Notes under the pieces: generated by a model | The model's input: only the letters and a program-made list of their open reading frames with translations | Database searches by the model: none | What the model was told of the DNA's origin: nothing | Translations under genes and position numbers: made by a program | In this document: positions 1-5,765 of the stretch, piece after piece | Position numbering within the stretch: position 1 is the stretch's first letter | Layout of the letters: every line of letters starts with the position of its first letter | NCBI GenBank assembly: GCA_017390245.1 | Contig: JAFPCE010000052.1 | Location: 1 to 7,106 of the forward strand | Direction of reading: 5' to 3' | DNA length: 7,106 bases | Source of the DNA: Selenomonadaceae bacterium | GTDB taxonomy: Bacteria; Bacillota; Negativicutes; Selenomonadales; Selenomonadaceae

Positions 1-185
1 GAACTGTTAAGCACATCTACTTTGTTGCGGAGACAAAGGGTTCCATGAATTCAATGCAGCTTCGATTAATCTAAGAATCAAAGATTAACTGTTCAAGAGA
101 ACACTTTAAGGCCATCAGCAATGGTGAGGTAGTTTACGACGTTGTTGATAGCTATAAGACTCTTCTCGATATGGTGACCAAGTAA
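1..185 (+). pseudogene. Type III restriction endonuclease (Res) subunit, C-terminal remnant with in-frame stop
   Basis: Reading from base 3, the frame gives a peptide containing HIYFVAETKGSMNSMQLR, then a TAA at 72-74, then SKINCSREHF and VVYDVVDSYKTLLDMVTK, ending at TAA 183-185. The YFVAETKG, SMQLR and CxREHF blocks and the YDVVDSY tail are what I recognise as the C-terminal end of type III restriction-modification Res subunits (ATP-dependent helicase/endonuclease), where the sequence runs on without a stop. The TAA sits where these proteins usually have Glu, so a single GAA-to-TAA change could explain it. The reading frame is kept on both sides, which suggests recent inactivation. The upstream part lies outside the window, so the state of the rest of the gene is unknown. 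The family call is by eye from ~60 residues; I am fairly sure of it. Confidence 0.72.
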
Positions 186-192
186 TTTACGC

Positions 193-198
193 AGGAGG
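193..198 (+). promoter_or_regulatory. Ribosome binding site of the truncated GIY-YIG gene
   Basis: A perfect AGGAGG lies 5 nt before the ATG at 204 and 7 nt after the stop of the Res remnant. It fixes the start of the GIY-YIG gene. It also shows that the gene was built as the next cistron of the restriction operon, since there is no room for a separate promoter in the 18-nt gap. Confidence 0.7.
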
Positions 199-203
199 CA
201 ACT

Positions 204-428
204 ATGGCATACGGAAAATCTATAGAATTGTTCTTAGTAAATGGAACAGCAGATAGCCTTATAACAGCTGAACTTTCCAACTGGAATGGCAAAGCGCTGA
301 AAATTCCACGTATTGAGGTGGCTTCATGTAGCCGTGACGATATCACGCAGGCTGGTGTTTATTTCTTGTTTTGCAAAGAAGACGATGGCAGTGAGTCTGT
401 TTATATTGGTGAGGCCGAGAGACTGTAA
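204..428 (+). pseudogene. GIY-YIG nuclease-family protein, N-terminal fragment truncated by the IS
   Basis: The fragment encodes 74 residues. The N-terminal part (IELFLVNGTADSLITAELSNW, then KIPRIEV) followed by GVYFLF (residues ~51-56) and VYIGEAE (~66-72) matches the start of GIY-YIG nuclease-family proteins of the type often annotated with a C-terminal DUF4357. GVY and YIG are the two halves of the nuclease signature. The catalytic Arg and Glu that follow in the family are missing, because the frame runs into the left end of the IS at about 425 and its TAA stop (426-428) comes from the element. Family members of this type are, from memory, several hundred residues long, so most of the protein is lost. 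The remainder does not continue on the far side of the IS. Its place right behind a type III Res gene suggests an accessory of that restriction locus. The fragment is expected to be inactive. Confidence 0.72.
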
Positions 429-444
429 ATAATTTTGTGTAAAC
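425..444 (+). repeat. Left terminal inverted repeat of the IS
   Basis: GTAAATAATTTTGTGTAAAC pairs with the reverse complement of 1924-1943 with two mismatches (positions 5 and 7 of the repeat). The inner half, TTTTGTGTAAAC, is perfect at both ends. Its first bases supply the stop codon of the truncated GIY-YIG frame. Confidence 0.85.
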
Positions 445-511
445 CTAAAATGGAAGACTTATCCTCTTGGATTGATGTTAAAATAAAACTACAATCTAGG
501 AGGATATTTTT

Positions 512-1750
512 ATGGCAAGAAGAAGAATGGATCCAGAAAAACGGTCTTTTATTAAAGGATTGCTGGAACACTACCAACCCAAGGATGCACAGGATGTGCA
601 GAATATGCTTAAGGACTTACTAGGAGAGACTCTGCAAGATATGCTTGAGTCAGAAATGGATGAACATTTAGGTTATTCTAAGTACGATTACCGTAACAAG
701 GAAACAGAAGACAGCCGCAATGGTTACAGTGCTAAGACAGTCACTTCTTCTATGGGACCTATAGAGCTAGACATTCCACGTGATAGAAATGGTGAATTTG
801 AACCTCAAATTGTCAAAAAACATCAGACGGATATCTCTACTATTGAAGACCAGGTTTTATCCATGTATGCCAAAGGAATGACTACCAGAGATATTTCTAA
901 GCATTTGCAGGATGTCTACGGAGTAGATGCCTCTGCTGAAATGATTTCCCATATGACTGACAGGATACTGCCAATTGCCAGAGAATGGCAAAATAGGCCT
1001 TTAGAGCGTAAATATGCCATTGTATATATGGATGCCGTACATTTCAATGTACGTGAGGACAACCGTACTGTTAAGAAGGCTGTATATGTAGCTATTGGTA
1101 TAAGAGTAACCGGACAAAAGGAAGTTCTTGGTATGTGGATTGGTGGCAATGAAAGTGCCAAATATTGGCTGGGTGTCCTCAATGAAATAAAAAACCGTGG
1201 TACTGAGGATATTATGATTGTTTCAGTGGACGGTCTCACTGGCTTTGTAGACGCTATTCAGGCAGTATTTCCTAAGGCAGAGGTTCAGCGCTGCATAGTA
1301 CACCAGATTAGATATTCTACAAAGTTCATTTCTTACAAGGATAGAAAGGAATTTGTCAAAGATTTAAAGCTGGTTTATAAAGCTGATACGGAAGAAATGG
1401 CTGTCGTGGCATTGGATGCACTAGAAGATAAGTGGGGTGCAAAATATCCAGCTTCTGTCACTTCCTGGCGTAATAACTGGCCACAGCTTTCTGTATATTT
1501 TAAGTACCCACCTGAAATACGCAGGCTTATCTATACCACTAATGCCATTGAAAACTTTAATCGCCAGCTTCGCAAGGTAACTAAGGCAAAGTCAGTTTTT
1601 CCTACAGACGATGCTTTATTCAAAATTCTATACCTTGCTATGTCCGAAGCAACTGAAAAATGGACTGGCAAGGCCTGGGATTGGGGACAAACGCTAGATC
1701 AGTTGTATATTTACTTTGAAGGCCGTATCTCCCCAGAAGATATTATGTAA
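512..1750 (+). CDS. IS256-family (Mutator-type) transposase
   Basis: The 412-residue DDE transposase cuts and joins the IS ends. It is full length for the family. An N-terminal part with a basic start and a helical QDMLESEMDEHLGY block (~residues 42-55) precedes the RNGYS and IPRDR motifs (~70-92) typical of IS256 transposases. The catalytic residues visible are D174 in YMDAVHF, D240 in SVDGLTGF and E347 in TTNAIENFNRQLRK. The conserved C261-I-V-H264 lies between the second Asp and the Glu, as the family requires. The start is fixed by AGGAGG at 498-503, 8 nt before the ATG. No frameshift or missing catalytic residue is visible, so the element may still be able to move. Its codon use is AT-richer than the dynamin genes, in keeping with separate origin. 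Confidence 0.95.
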   Translation: MARRRMDPEKRSFIKGLLEHYQPKDAQDVQNMLKDLLGETLQDMLESEMDEHLGYSKYDYRNKETEDSRNGYSAKTVTSSMGPIELDIPRDRNGEFEPQIVKKHQTDISTIEDQVLSMYAKGMTTRDISKHLQDVYGVDASAEMISHMTDRILPIAREWQNRPLERKYAIVYMDAVHFNVREDNRTVKKAVYVAIGIRVTGQKEVLGMWIGGNESAKYWLGVLNEIKNRGTEDIMIVSVDGLTGFVDAIQAVFPKAEVQRCIVHQIRYSTKFISYKDRKEFVKDLKLVYKADTEEMAVVALDALEDKWGAKYPASVTSWRNNWPQLSVYFKYPPEIRRLIYTTNAIENFNRQLRKVTKAKSVFPTDDALFKILYLAMSEATEKWTGKAWDWGQTLDQLYIYFEGRISPEDIM

Positions 1751-1771
1751 TTCTGCTACAAAATTTCAAAG

Positions 1772-1797
1772 AAAAAAGCAGCCCTGAAGCAAGGGCT
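1772..1797 (-). terminator. Intrinsic terminator-like hairpin for minus-strand transcription (inner)
   Basis: AGCCCT (1780-1785) and AGGGCT (1792-1797) form a 6-bp GC-rich stem with a 6-nt loop; three further pairs lie beyond one mismatch. The six A residues at 1772-1777 become a U-run downstream of the hairpin only when read on the minus strand. On the plus strand no T-run follows. It lies just behind the transposase gene and inside the IS, so it would stop transcription entering from the right from running antisense through the transposase. Confidence 0.5.
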
Positions 1798-1825
1798 ACT
1801 TGACATGTCGCAGATTTCATGATAG

Positions 1826-1870
1826 AAAAATAAAAAAGGGACAGGCTGGTTAAGCATACCAGCTTGCCCC
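1826..1870 (-). terminator. Strong intrinsic terminator-like hairpin for minus-strand transcription (outer)
   Basis: CAGGCTGGT (1842-1850) pairs with ACCAGCTTG (1858-1866) through a 7-nt loop, with one G-T wobble. Beyond one A/C mismatch the stem is extended by GGG (1838-1840) with CCC (1868-1870). The A-rich tract 1826-1837 gives a long U-run after the stem on the minus strand. Downstream on the plus strand is TCTCATTATATT, a poorer tail, so plus-strand termination of the transposase mRNA is possible but weaker. Together with the inner hairpin this makes a double terminator in the IS tail. Confidence 0.6.
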
Positions 1871-1874
1871 TCTC

Positions 1875-1900
1875 ATTATATTAGTAATAAAATTACTCAA
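1875..1900 (-). promoter_or_regulatory. Possible minus-strand promoter facing the IS tail hairpin
   Basis: On the minus strand a perfect TATAAT (1880-1875) is preceded by TTGAGT (1900-1895) with a 14-bp spacer, which is shorter than the usual 16-18. A transcript would begin near 1868-1870 and meet the outer hairpin at once, ending after ~45 nt. The region is AT-rich, so a chance match is quite possible. Confidence 0.2.
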
Positions 1901-1923
1901 GGATTTTTTCATCAATCCAAGAA

Positions 1924-1943
1924 GTTTACACAAAATAAATTAC
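1924..1943 (-). repeat. Right terminal inverted repeat of the IS
   Basis: On the minus strand this reads GTAATTTATTTTGTGTAAAC, matching the left repeat at 18 of 20 positions. It marks the right boundary of the element, and only ~63-69 bp separate it from the start of the first dynamin gene. Confidence 0.85.
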
Positions 1944-1968
1944 ACTACCATTGTTGGTAAAATATACT
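1939..1968 (+). promoter_or_regulatory. Possible hybrid promoter for the dynamin operon at the IS right end
   Basis: ATTACA (1939-1944, 4 of 6 matches to the -35 consensus) lies across the right end of the IS. TATACT (1963-1968, 5 of 6 to the -10) lies 18 bp downstream in host DNA. A transcript would start near 1975, about 35 nt before the first dynamin gene. IS256 is known for outward -35 elements that build hybrid promoters with flanking -10 boxes; that this one does so is an inference. No other candidate in the 1944-2006 leader looks better. Confidence 0.35.
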
Positions 1969-1996
1969 TAATAAATTTATATGGATATTTAGCACA

Positions 1997-2003
1997 AAAG
2001 GAG
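1997..2003 (+). promoter_or_regulatory. Ribosome binding site deciding the start of the first dynamin gene
   Basis: AAAGGAG ends at 2003. Three in-frame ATGs follow at 2007, 2013 and 2019, giving spacings of 3, 9 and 15 nt. A 3-nt gap is too short and 15 too long for efficient initiation, so the ATG at 2013 is the best start. The difference from the longest frame is only two residues. Confidence 0.6.
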
Positions 2004-2012
2004 TTTATGGCA

Positions 2013-3875
2013 ATGGATATGCAGGAGTATTTGGCGAAGCGGCAAAAGCTGGCGGATTTGTATGATGGTGTTAAGCTGGTGGCACAGCAGCTGGGGAGTG
2101 ATGGTATTGCCCAGAAGGCTGAGGCGGCGAAGCAGGCTTTGCTGCAGGATGGCTTTAATCTGGTGGTTGTGGGAGAGTTTTCCCGGGGAAAGTCTACTTT
2201 TATTAATGCCATGCTGGGAAAGCGGGTGCTGCCTGCTAAGTCCAATCCTACTACCACTATCATTAACCGCATTACCTATGGCCAGACGCCTGAGTATATC
2301 CTGCACAAGCGTGATGGCAGCAGTCCTGAGTCTATAGATGAAAAGGCCTTTAAGGCTATTACGGCGGCTGAGTGCCTGGGTGATAGTGAGGAGGACCTGG
2401 CGGAGTATCAGGAGGCCTGTAACCGGGCGGCCAGCATAGAGTATGCGGAGATTCGTTATCCTCTGGATATCTGCCGTAATGGCATTGAGCTGGTAGATAC
2501 CCCAGGTACTAATGACTTGGACCAGGCACGGGAGGAGATAACCTTTAAGTTTATTCCTCAGGCTGATGCAGCGATTATGCTGCTGAATGCTACCCAGATT
2601 GCCAGCAAATCCGAGCTGGATTTCTTGCGGGAGCGTATCTGCAAAAATGATATTCAGAAGGTGTTTTTTGTGGTAAACCGCAAGGATGCTTTAGAAAATG
2701 AGGATGAAGAGCAGCGCGTCATGGCTACAGCCAGGGAGCAGCTGGGGAAAATCGTGCCTAATCCACGTATTTATATGGTTAGTGCCAAGCTGGCTTTAAA
2801 CTATCGTCGCAGGGCTGCTGGGGAAGAGGTAAAGGGCATAGTGCCAGATACTATGGCCGAGACTGGCTTTGAGAACTTTGAAGCTGCATTGGCCCAGTAT
2901 CTGGTGCAGGAACGGGCTCAGTTTAAGCTGGGTAAATATGTCAGCCGACTGGTGTCTCTGGCCAGGGAGCTTCAGACTGGTTCTATTGCTTTGAAATTGG
3001 CAAATATTGGCCAGTCATCTGCAGAGCTGAAGCGTCAGATTGAAGTGATTAAGCCGAAAATCCAGAGGTCCAGGCAGCAGAGCAGCCGGGTGTTTGAAAT
3101 GTTCCGCCGCTCCCTGGAGCTGTCTGCTGGCAGTTATGCCCATAAATACCGCCGTGGTCTGGAGAATATTTCCCGCAAGGCTGCTATGAATGTAAATATG
3201 TATGATGGCCCTATGAATGGTGATGCCCTGGCCAGGTCTGTAGAGGCGGAGATTGCGCCTTTGCAGCAGGAGCATGAGCAGGAAATCAACAGGGATTTGA
3301 ACAGATATTTAAATGATGAACTGGACAATGTCAGGGAAAAGCTGAAAAAGATATTTATGACAGAAGATTTGCTGTCTGGCTGCAGATCCCTGGTGCCAGT
3401 GGATAGTAATCTGCCTGCTGCAGAGGTAGCCCTGGATTTGGGGGATATTAATACCAATGATTCTATCCTGGCAGGTGGCGGCTTGCTGTTAGGAGGACTG
3501 ATTCTGGCAGTACATGCACCGATTATTGCCATTCCAGCAGCTATATTTGGCGGTGGCTTTATCAAGGAGCAGTTTAACCGCTACCGCCGGGCGGACTTTG
3601 TTACTCAGGCCAGCAGGGCAGTGAAAAAGCGCTATGATGATATTATTCCTGAGCAGGAGTCTAGGTTCAAGGAGCAATTGGAGTACCGTCTCCGCAATAC
3701 CGTGGCCAACATCAGCAATTTGATACAGGGACAATTGGATACCATAGAGGATAATCTCCAGCAGCTCCTAGAGGAGAAAAATAGGGCTCAGGATGATGAA
3801 AACCGCCAGCGGCAGGAGCTGCAGGCTCATAGTGATAAGCTGACAAACATACAGAGACAGGCGGAGGCCTTGTAA
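2013..3875 (+). CDS. Dynamin-like GTPase 1, with C-terminal membrane-paddle-like segment
   Basis: A protein of 620 residues from the ATG at 2013 (622 if started at 2007). It is a bacterial dynamin-like GTPase, a class whose members bind and remodel membranes through GTP-driven oligomerisation. The GTPase domain shows the P-loop GEFSRGKST (G1, ~54-62), the NPTTT stretch with the switch-I threonine (G2, ~78-82), DTPG (G3, 162-165) and NRKD (G4, 222-225). A long helical stalk follows (~300-470). A glycine/isoleucine-rich hydrophobic stretch then runs over ~485-517 (around GGLLLGGLILAV and IAIPAAIFGGG), in the place of the membrane-inserting paddle of bacterial dynamins. The last ~75 residues are again helical and charged. 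No signal peptide is seen. It is the first gene of the three-dynamin operon, 48 nt before the next, with no terminator between them. GC content and CTG-rich codon use resemble the third gene. The family is secure; the specific role (defence, fission or membrane repair) is not shown by the sequence. Confidence 0.92.
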   Translation: MDMQEYLAKRQKLADLYDGVKLVAQQLGSDGIAQKAEAAKQALLQDGFNLVVVGEFSRGKSTFINAMLGKRVLPAKSNPTTTIINRITYGQTPEYILHKRDGSSPESIDEKAFKAITAAECLGDSEEDLAEYQEACNRAASIEYAEIRYPLDICRNGIELVDTPGTNDLDQAREEITFKFIPQADAAIMLLNATQIASKSELDFLRERICKNDIQKVFFVVNRKDALENEDEEQRVMATAREQLGKIVPNPRIYMVSAKLALNYRRRAAGEEVKGIVPDTMAETGFENFEAALAQYLVQERAQFKLGKYVSRLVSLARELQTGSIALKLANIGQSSAELKRQIEVIKPKIQRSRQQSSRVFEMFRRSLELSAGSYAHKYRRGLENISRKAAMNVNMYDGPMNGDALARSVEAEIAPLQQEHEQEINRDLNRYLNDELDNVREKLKKIFMTEDLLSGCRSLVPVDSNLPAAEVALDLGDINTNDSILAGGGLLLGGLILAVHAPIIAIPAAIFGGGFIKEQFNRYRRADFVTQASRAVKKRYDDIIPEQESRFKEQLEYRLRNTVANISNLIQGQLDTIEDNLQQLLEEKNRAQDDENRQRQELQAHSDKLTNIQRQAEAL

Positions 3876-3910
3876 GAAAGATTTCAGAAATACTTGGGAA
3901 AGATTTGGCA

Positions 3911-3917
3911 GAGGTGA
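3911..3917 (+). promoter_or_regulatory. Ribosome binding site of the second dynamin gene
   Basis: GAGGTGA is an extended match to the 16S rRNA 3' end and lies 6 nt before the ATG at 3924. It is the only clear signal in the 48-nt gap 3876-3923, which has no hairpin with a T-run and no convincing promoter. The first two genes are therefore likely on one mRNA. Confidence 0.65.
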
Positions 3918-3923
3918 AGGGTA

Positions 3924-5765
3924 ATGTCAGGGGATGACTTGCGGACTATTGGGATAATAGCAGGTGTTTTGGCAGTAATAGTGCTGCTGATAAAATTTAA
4001 ATATAAAAATAATGAGGCAAATAGCGCGTTAGCTGATATAGAGCAGCAAATAAGCGGTTATGCAGAGGATAGTGCCGAGGCCAAAACTCCGGCAGAACGG
4101 CTGAAGCTGGCCATGAAAAAGGCTTCTAGTGCACTCTATAAGCAGAACCTGCTGCAGGAACAGGCTGTGAAGCTGTGGCAAATGGTACAGGATGCAGAGC
4201 AGCCTTTGCTGGTAGTGGTTATGGGGGAGTTTAAAACTGGCAAATCTACCTTTATTAACACCTTGCTGGGAGATAGCATTTTAAAGACAGATGCAACGCC
4301 AGCTACTGCGGTGGTATCTATGCTGAAGTATGGCGAGGAAAGGGCAGTAACCCTGCATTACAGAGATGGCAGGCAGGAGGAGTACGACTTTGGCCAGCTG
4401 ACAAATATCACTGCTGAAGGTGATGACAGCTATAAAGCCCTGCGGGATAGCCTGGATTACGTGGAGGTGGCTTATCCCAATGAACTGCTGAAACAGATTA
4501 CCTTGGTAGATACCCCAGGCCTCAACGATCATGGTGATAAGCGAGTGGAAAGTACTACTCAGTTCCAGCACAAGGCTGATGTGGTGCTGTGGGTATTTAG
4601 CGTGGAAAAGCCTGTCTCCCGCACTGAGATGGCAGAAATAGAGACCTTAGGTGAGAGGCTGAAGCCTATAGCTATAGTAAACCGCATTGATACCATTGAC
4701 GAGGAAGAGGAGTCTGTGGAGGAGGTGCTGGACAATATCCGCAGGCGTCTGGGAGACAGTGTACAGACGGTGCTGGGAGTATCAGCTAAGGAGGCTGCCC
4801 AGGCTATGGCTGAGGATAATCAGCAGCGTTTGCAGGAATGTGGCTGGCAGGATTTCCAGCAGTACTGGGAAAAGCAGCTGCGCTGGTGCAGTGAGGAGCT
4901 GAAGCTGCAGGCACTGCATAGCAAGGTGGAGGAATATGTCCGGGACACTTTGGCAGAGCTGGAAAACCAGAAGCAGAAGCTGGATGTGCAGAAAGCATTT
5001 TTCAGTGGTAATCACGACCAGGCCATGGCGGAGCTGCAGGGGAAAATCGATGCTGTGGCACAGGAAATAAATAAGATAACAAGAGCCTGTAATATGTATG
5101 AAGCCAAGTTGAAAAGTATAGCTAATCATGAACCGGCAAATCTAGAAGAAGCATTTAAGGATAATATGCAGTTGGGACGTATTGGTATAAAAATACCTAT
5201 GAGTTGTGATGATTTTGGTCCTATAGTAGAAACTTTGCCTAAAGGCAGGCAGTATTTAGACAATTTATCATATATGGAGGAGGCCTATCACAAGTTAGCC
5301 ATGGATTACCAGGACTGGCGTAATATGGCCCAGCAGGCTATAGATGATAATAATGCGCTAGAGAAAGAAGATGAGCATATAAGTTATCTCCATAGCGATT
5401 ATAAGAATTCCGGGCTCTTTGGTGGCGAACCTATATTTGATTTCAGTGGTCGCAGAGCTCGTTTAAATCAGGCTATACAGGATAACAATAATCATCGTGA
5501 GCAGTTAGTACAGCTGGCTGCCAGGTGCGATGATAGATTTAAGATATTTATAGATGACTGTGGCAAAAAGTATGATGATACTGTAAAAATACTTAATTGG
5601 ATAGCTAAGATGCTTGAAGAGGAGAAAGAAAAATTATCCCAGGAAAAGCAGCGTTTATCTGAAAATTATGACAGGGAAAAGCAGGTGTATGAGGAGAAAA
5701 TCCTGCAGCTGCAGGAGTCTAGTGCCATTATTACTGCGTTACAAAATGAGGTGAAAGTATGCTGA
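3924..5765 (+). CDS. Dynamin-like GTPase 2, membrane-anchored by an N-terminal helix
   Basis: A 613-residue dynamin-like GTPase. It opens with a single hydrophobic helix (~residues 8-23, IGIIAGVLAVIVLLI) followed by the basic KFKYK. It is not a cleavable signal peptide by appearance, and positive charges after the helix predict the bulk of the protein in the cytoplasm. The GTPase domain has GEFKTGKST (G1, 101-109), TPAT (G2, 125-128), DTPG (G3, 196-199) and NRID (G4, 253-256). Unlike its upstream neighbour it has no second hydrophobic paddle. Residues ~330-613 are hydrophilic and mostly helical, ending in a charged coiled coil (~563-608). The permanent anchor may replace the paddle and recruit the other two dynamins to the membrane. 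The part encoding ~380-590 uses other codons than the rest (see the separate entry). The start is fixed by GAGGTGA, and the gene's end overlaps the third dynamin gene. Confidence 0.92.
   Translation: MSGDDLRTIGIIAGVLAVIVLLIKFKYKNNEANSALADIEQQISGYAEDSAEAKTPAERLKLAMKKASSALYKQNLLQEQAVKLWQMVQDAEQPLLVVVMGEFKTGKSTFINTLLGDSILKTDATPATAVVSMLKYGEERAVTLHYRDGRQEEYDFGQLTNITAEGDDSYKALRDSLDYVEVAYPNELLKQITLVDTPGLNDHGDKRVESTTQFQHKADVVLWVFSVEKPVSRTEMAEIETLGERLKPIAIVNRIDTIDEEEESVEEVLDNIRRRLGDSVQTVLGVSAKEAAQAMAEDNQQRLQECGWQDFQQYWEKQLRWCSEELKLQALHSKVEEYVRDTLAELENQKQKLDVQKAFFSGNHDQAMAELQGKIDAVAQEINKITRACNMYEAKLKSIANHEPANLEEAFKDNMQLGRIGIKIPMSCDDFGPIVETLPKGRQYLDNLSYMEEAYHKLAMDYQDWRNMAQQAIDDNNALEKEDEHISYLHSDYKNSGLFGGEPIFDFSGRRARLNQAIQDNNNHREQLVQLAARCDDRFKIFIDDCGKKYDDTVKILNWIAKMLEEEKEKLSQEKQRLSENYDREKQVYEEKILQLQESSAIITALQNEVKVC
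5060..5690 (+). other. AT-rich, codon-shifted segment inside the second dynamin gene
   Basis: Hand counts of 60-base blocks give G+C of 37 (4741-4800) and 32 (4981-5040). They then drop to 22 (5041-5100), 20 (5161-5220), 20 (5341-5400), 24 (5461-5520) and 19 (5581-5640), and return to 26 at 5701-5760. From residue 396 to 578 only 1 of 17 leucines is CTG and 12 of 13 isoleucines are ATA. Between residues 290 and 372, 7 of 9 leucines are CTG, and in the GTPase domain only 3 of 10 isoleucines are ATA. The segment encodes the C-terminal stalk half. Edges are approximate. A recombinational replacement is the simplest reading. Confidence 0.65.
5748..5754 (+). promoter_or_regulatory. Ribosome binding site of the third dynamin gene, inside the second
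   Basis: GAGGTGA lies within the last codons of the second dynamin gene, 4 nt before the ATG at 5759. The start ATG and the stop TGA of the second gene share ATGCTGA (5759-5765). This is the arrangement used for translational coupling, where ribosomes ending on one gene restart on the next. Confidence 0.7.

Larger units (their letters stand above)
425..1943 (+). mobile_element. IS256-family insertion sequence, apparently complete
   Basis: About 1.52 kb bounded by ~20-bp imperfect inverted repeats (425-444 and 1924-1943) and holding one intact IS256-type transposase gene. Element ends could be one base further out on each side (424 and 1944 also pair). Its base composition is AT-richer than the dynamin operon to the right. 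IS256-family elements normally make an 8-9 bp target duplication. The 8 bases left of the element (417-424) and right of it (1944-1951) share no such repeat, and shifting the boundary by one base either way does not create one. The interrupted GIY-YIG gene is not resumed on the right. This points to a later deletion or inter-copy recombination at this element. Confidence 0.88.

Noticed and set aside
435..464. Possible transposase promoter TTGTGT (435-440) with TTATCC (459-464)
   Set aside because: The -10 match is poor; I cannot support a promoter here beyond the general expectation that one lies between 425 and 498.
435..623. Open frame of 62 codons on the plus strand overlapping the transposase start
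   Set aside because: It starts within the left IS inverted repeat, has no ribosome binding site, and is out of frame with a clear transposase gene; it is a shadow.
1883..1897. Small palindrome AGTAAT-AAA-ATTACT near the IS right end
   Set aside because: AT-only six-pair stem with a 3-nt loop is weak, and the following sequence does not make a convincing terminator; it also overlaps the candidate minus-strand promoter spacer.
3134..3565. 143-codon minus-strand open frame under the first dynamin gene, and similar minus-strand frames elsewhere
   Set aside because: All lie opposite well-supported GTPase or transposase genes, have no recognisable motifs and no ribosome binding sites. CTG/CAG-rich genes commonly leave the opposite strand open.
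3876..3906. Nine-base direct repeat GAAAGATTT (3876-3884 and 3898-3906) between the first two dynamin genes
   Set aside because: Too short and only two copies; no palindrome or known operator form, so chance is likely.
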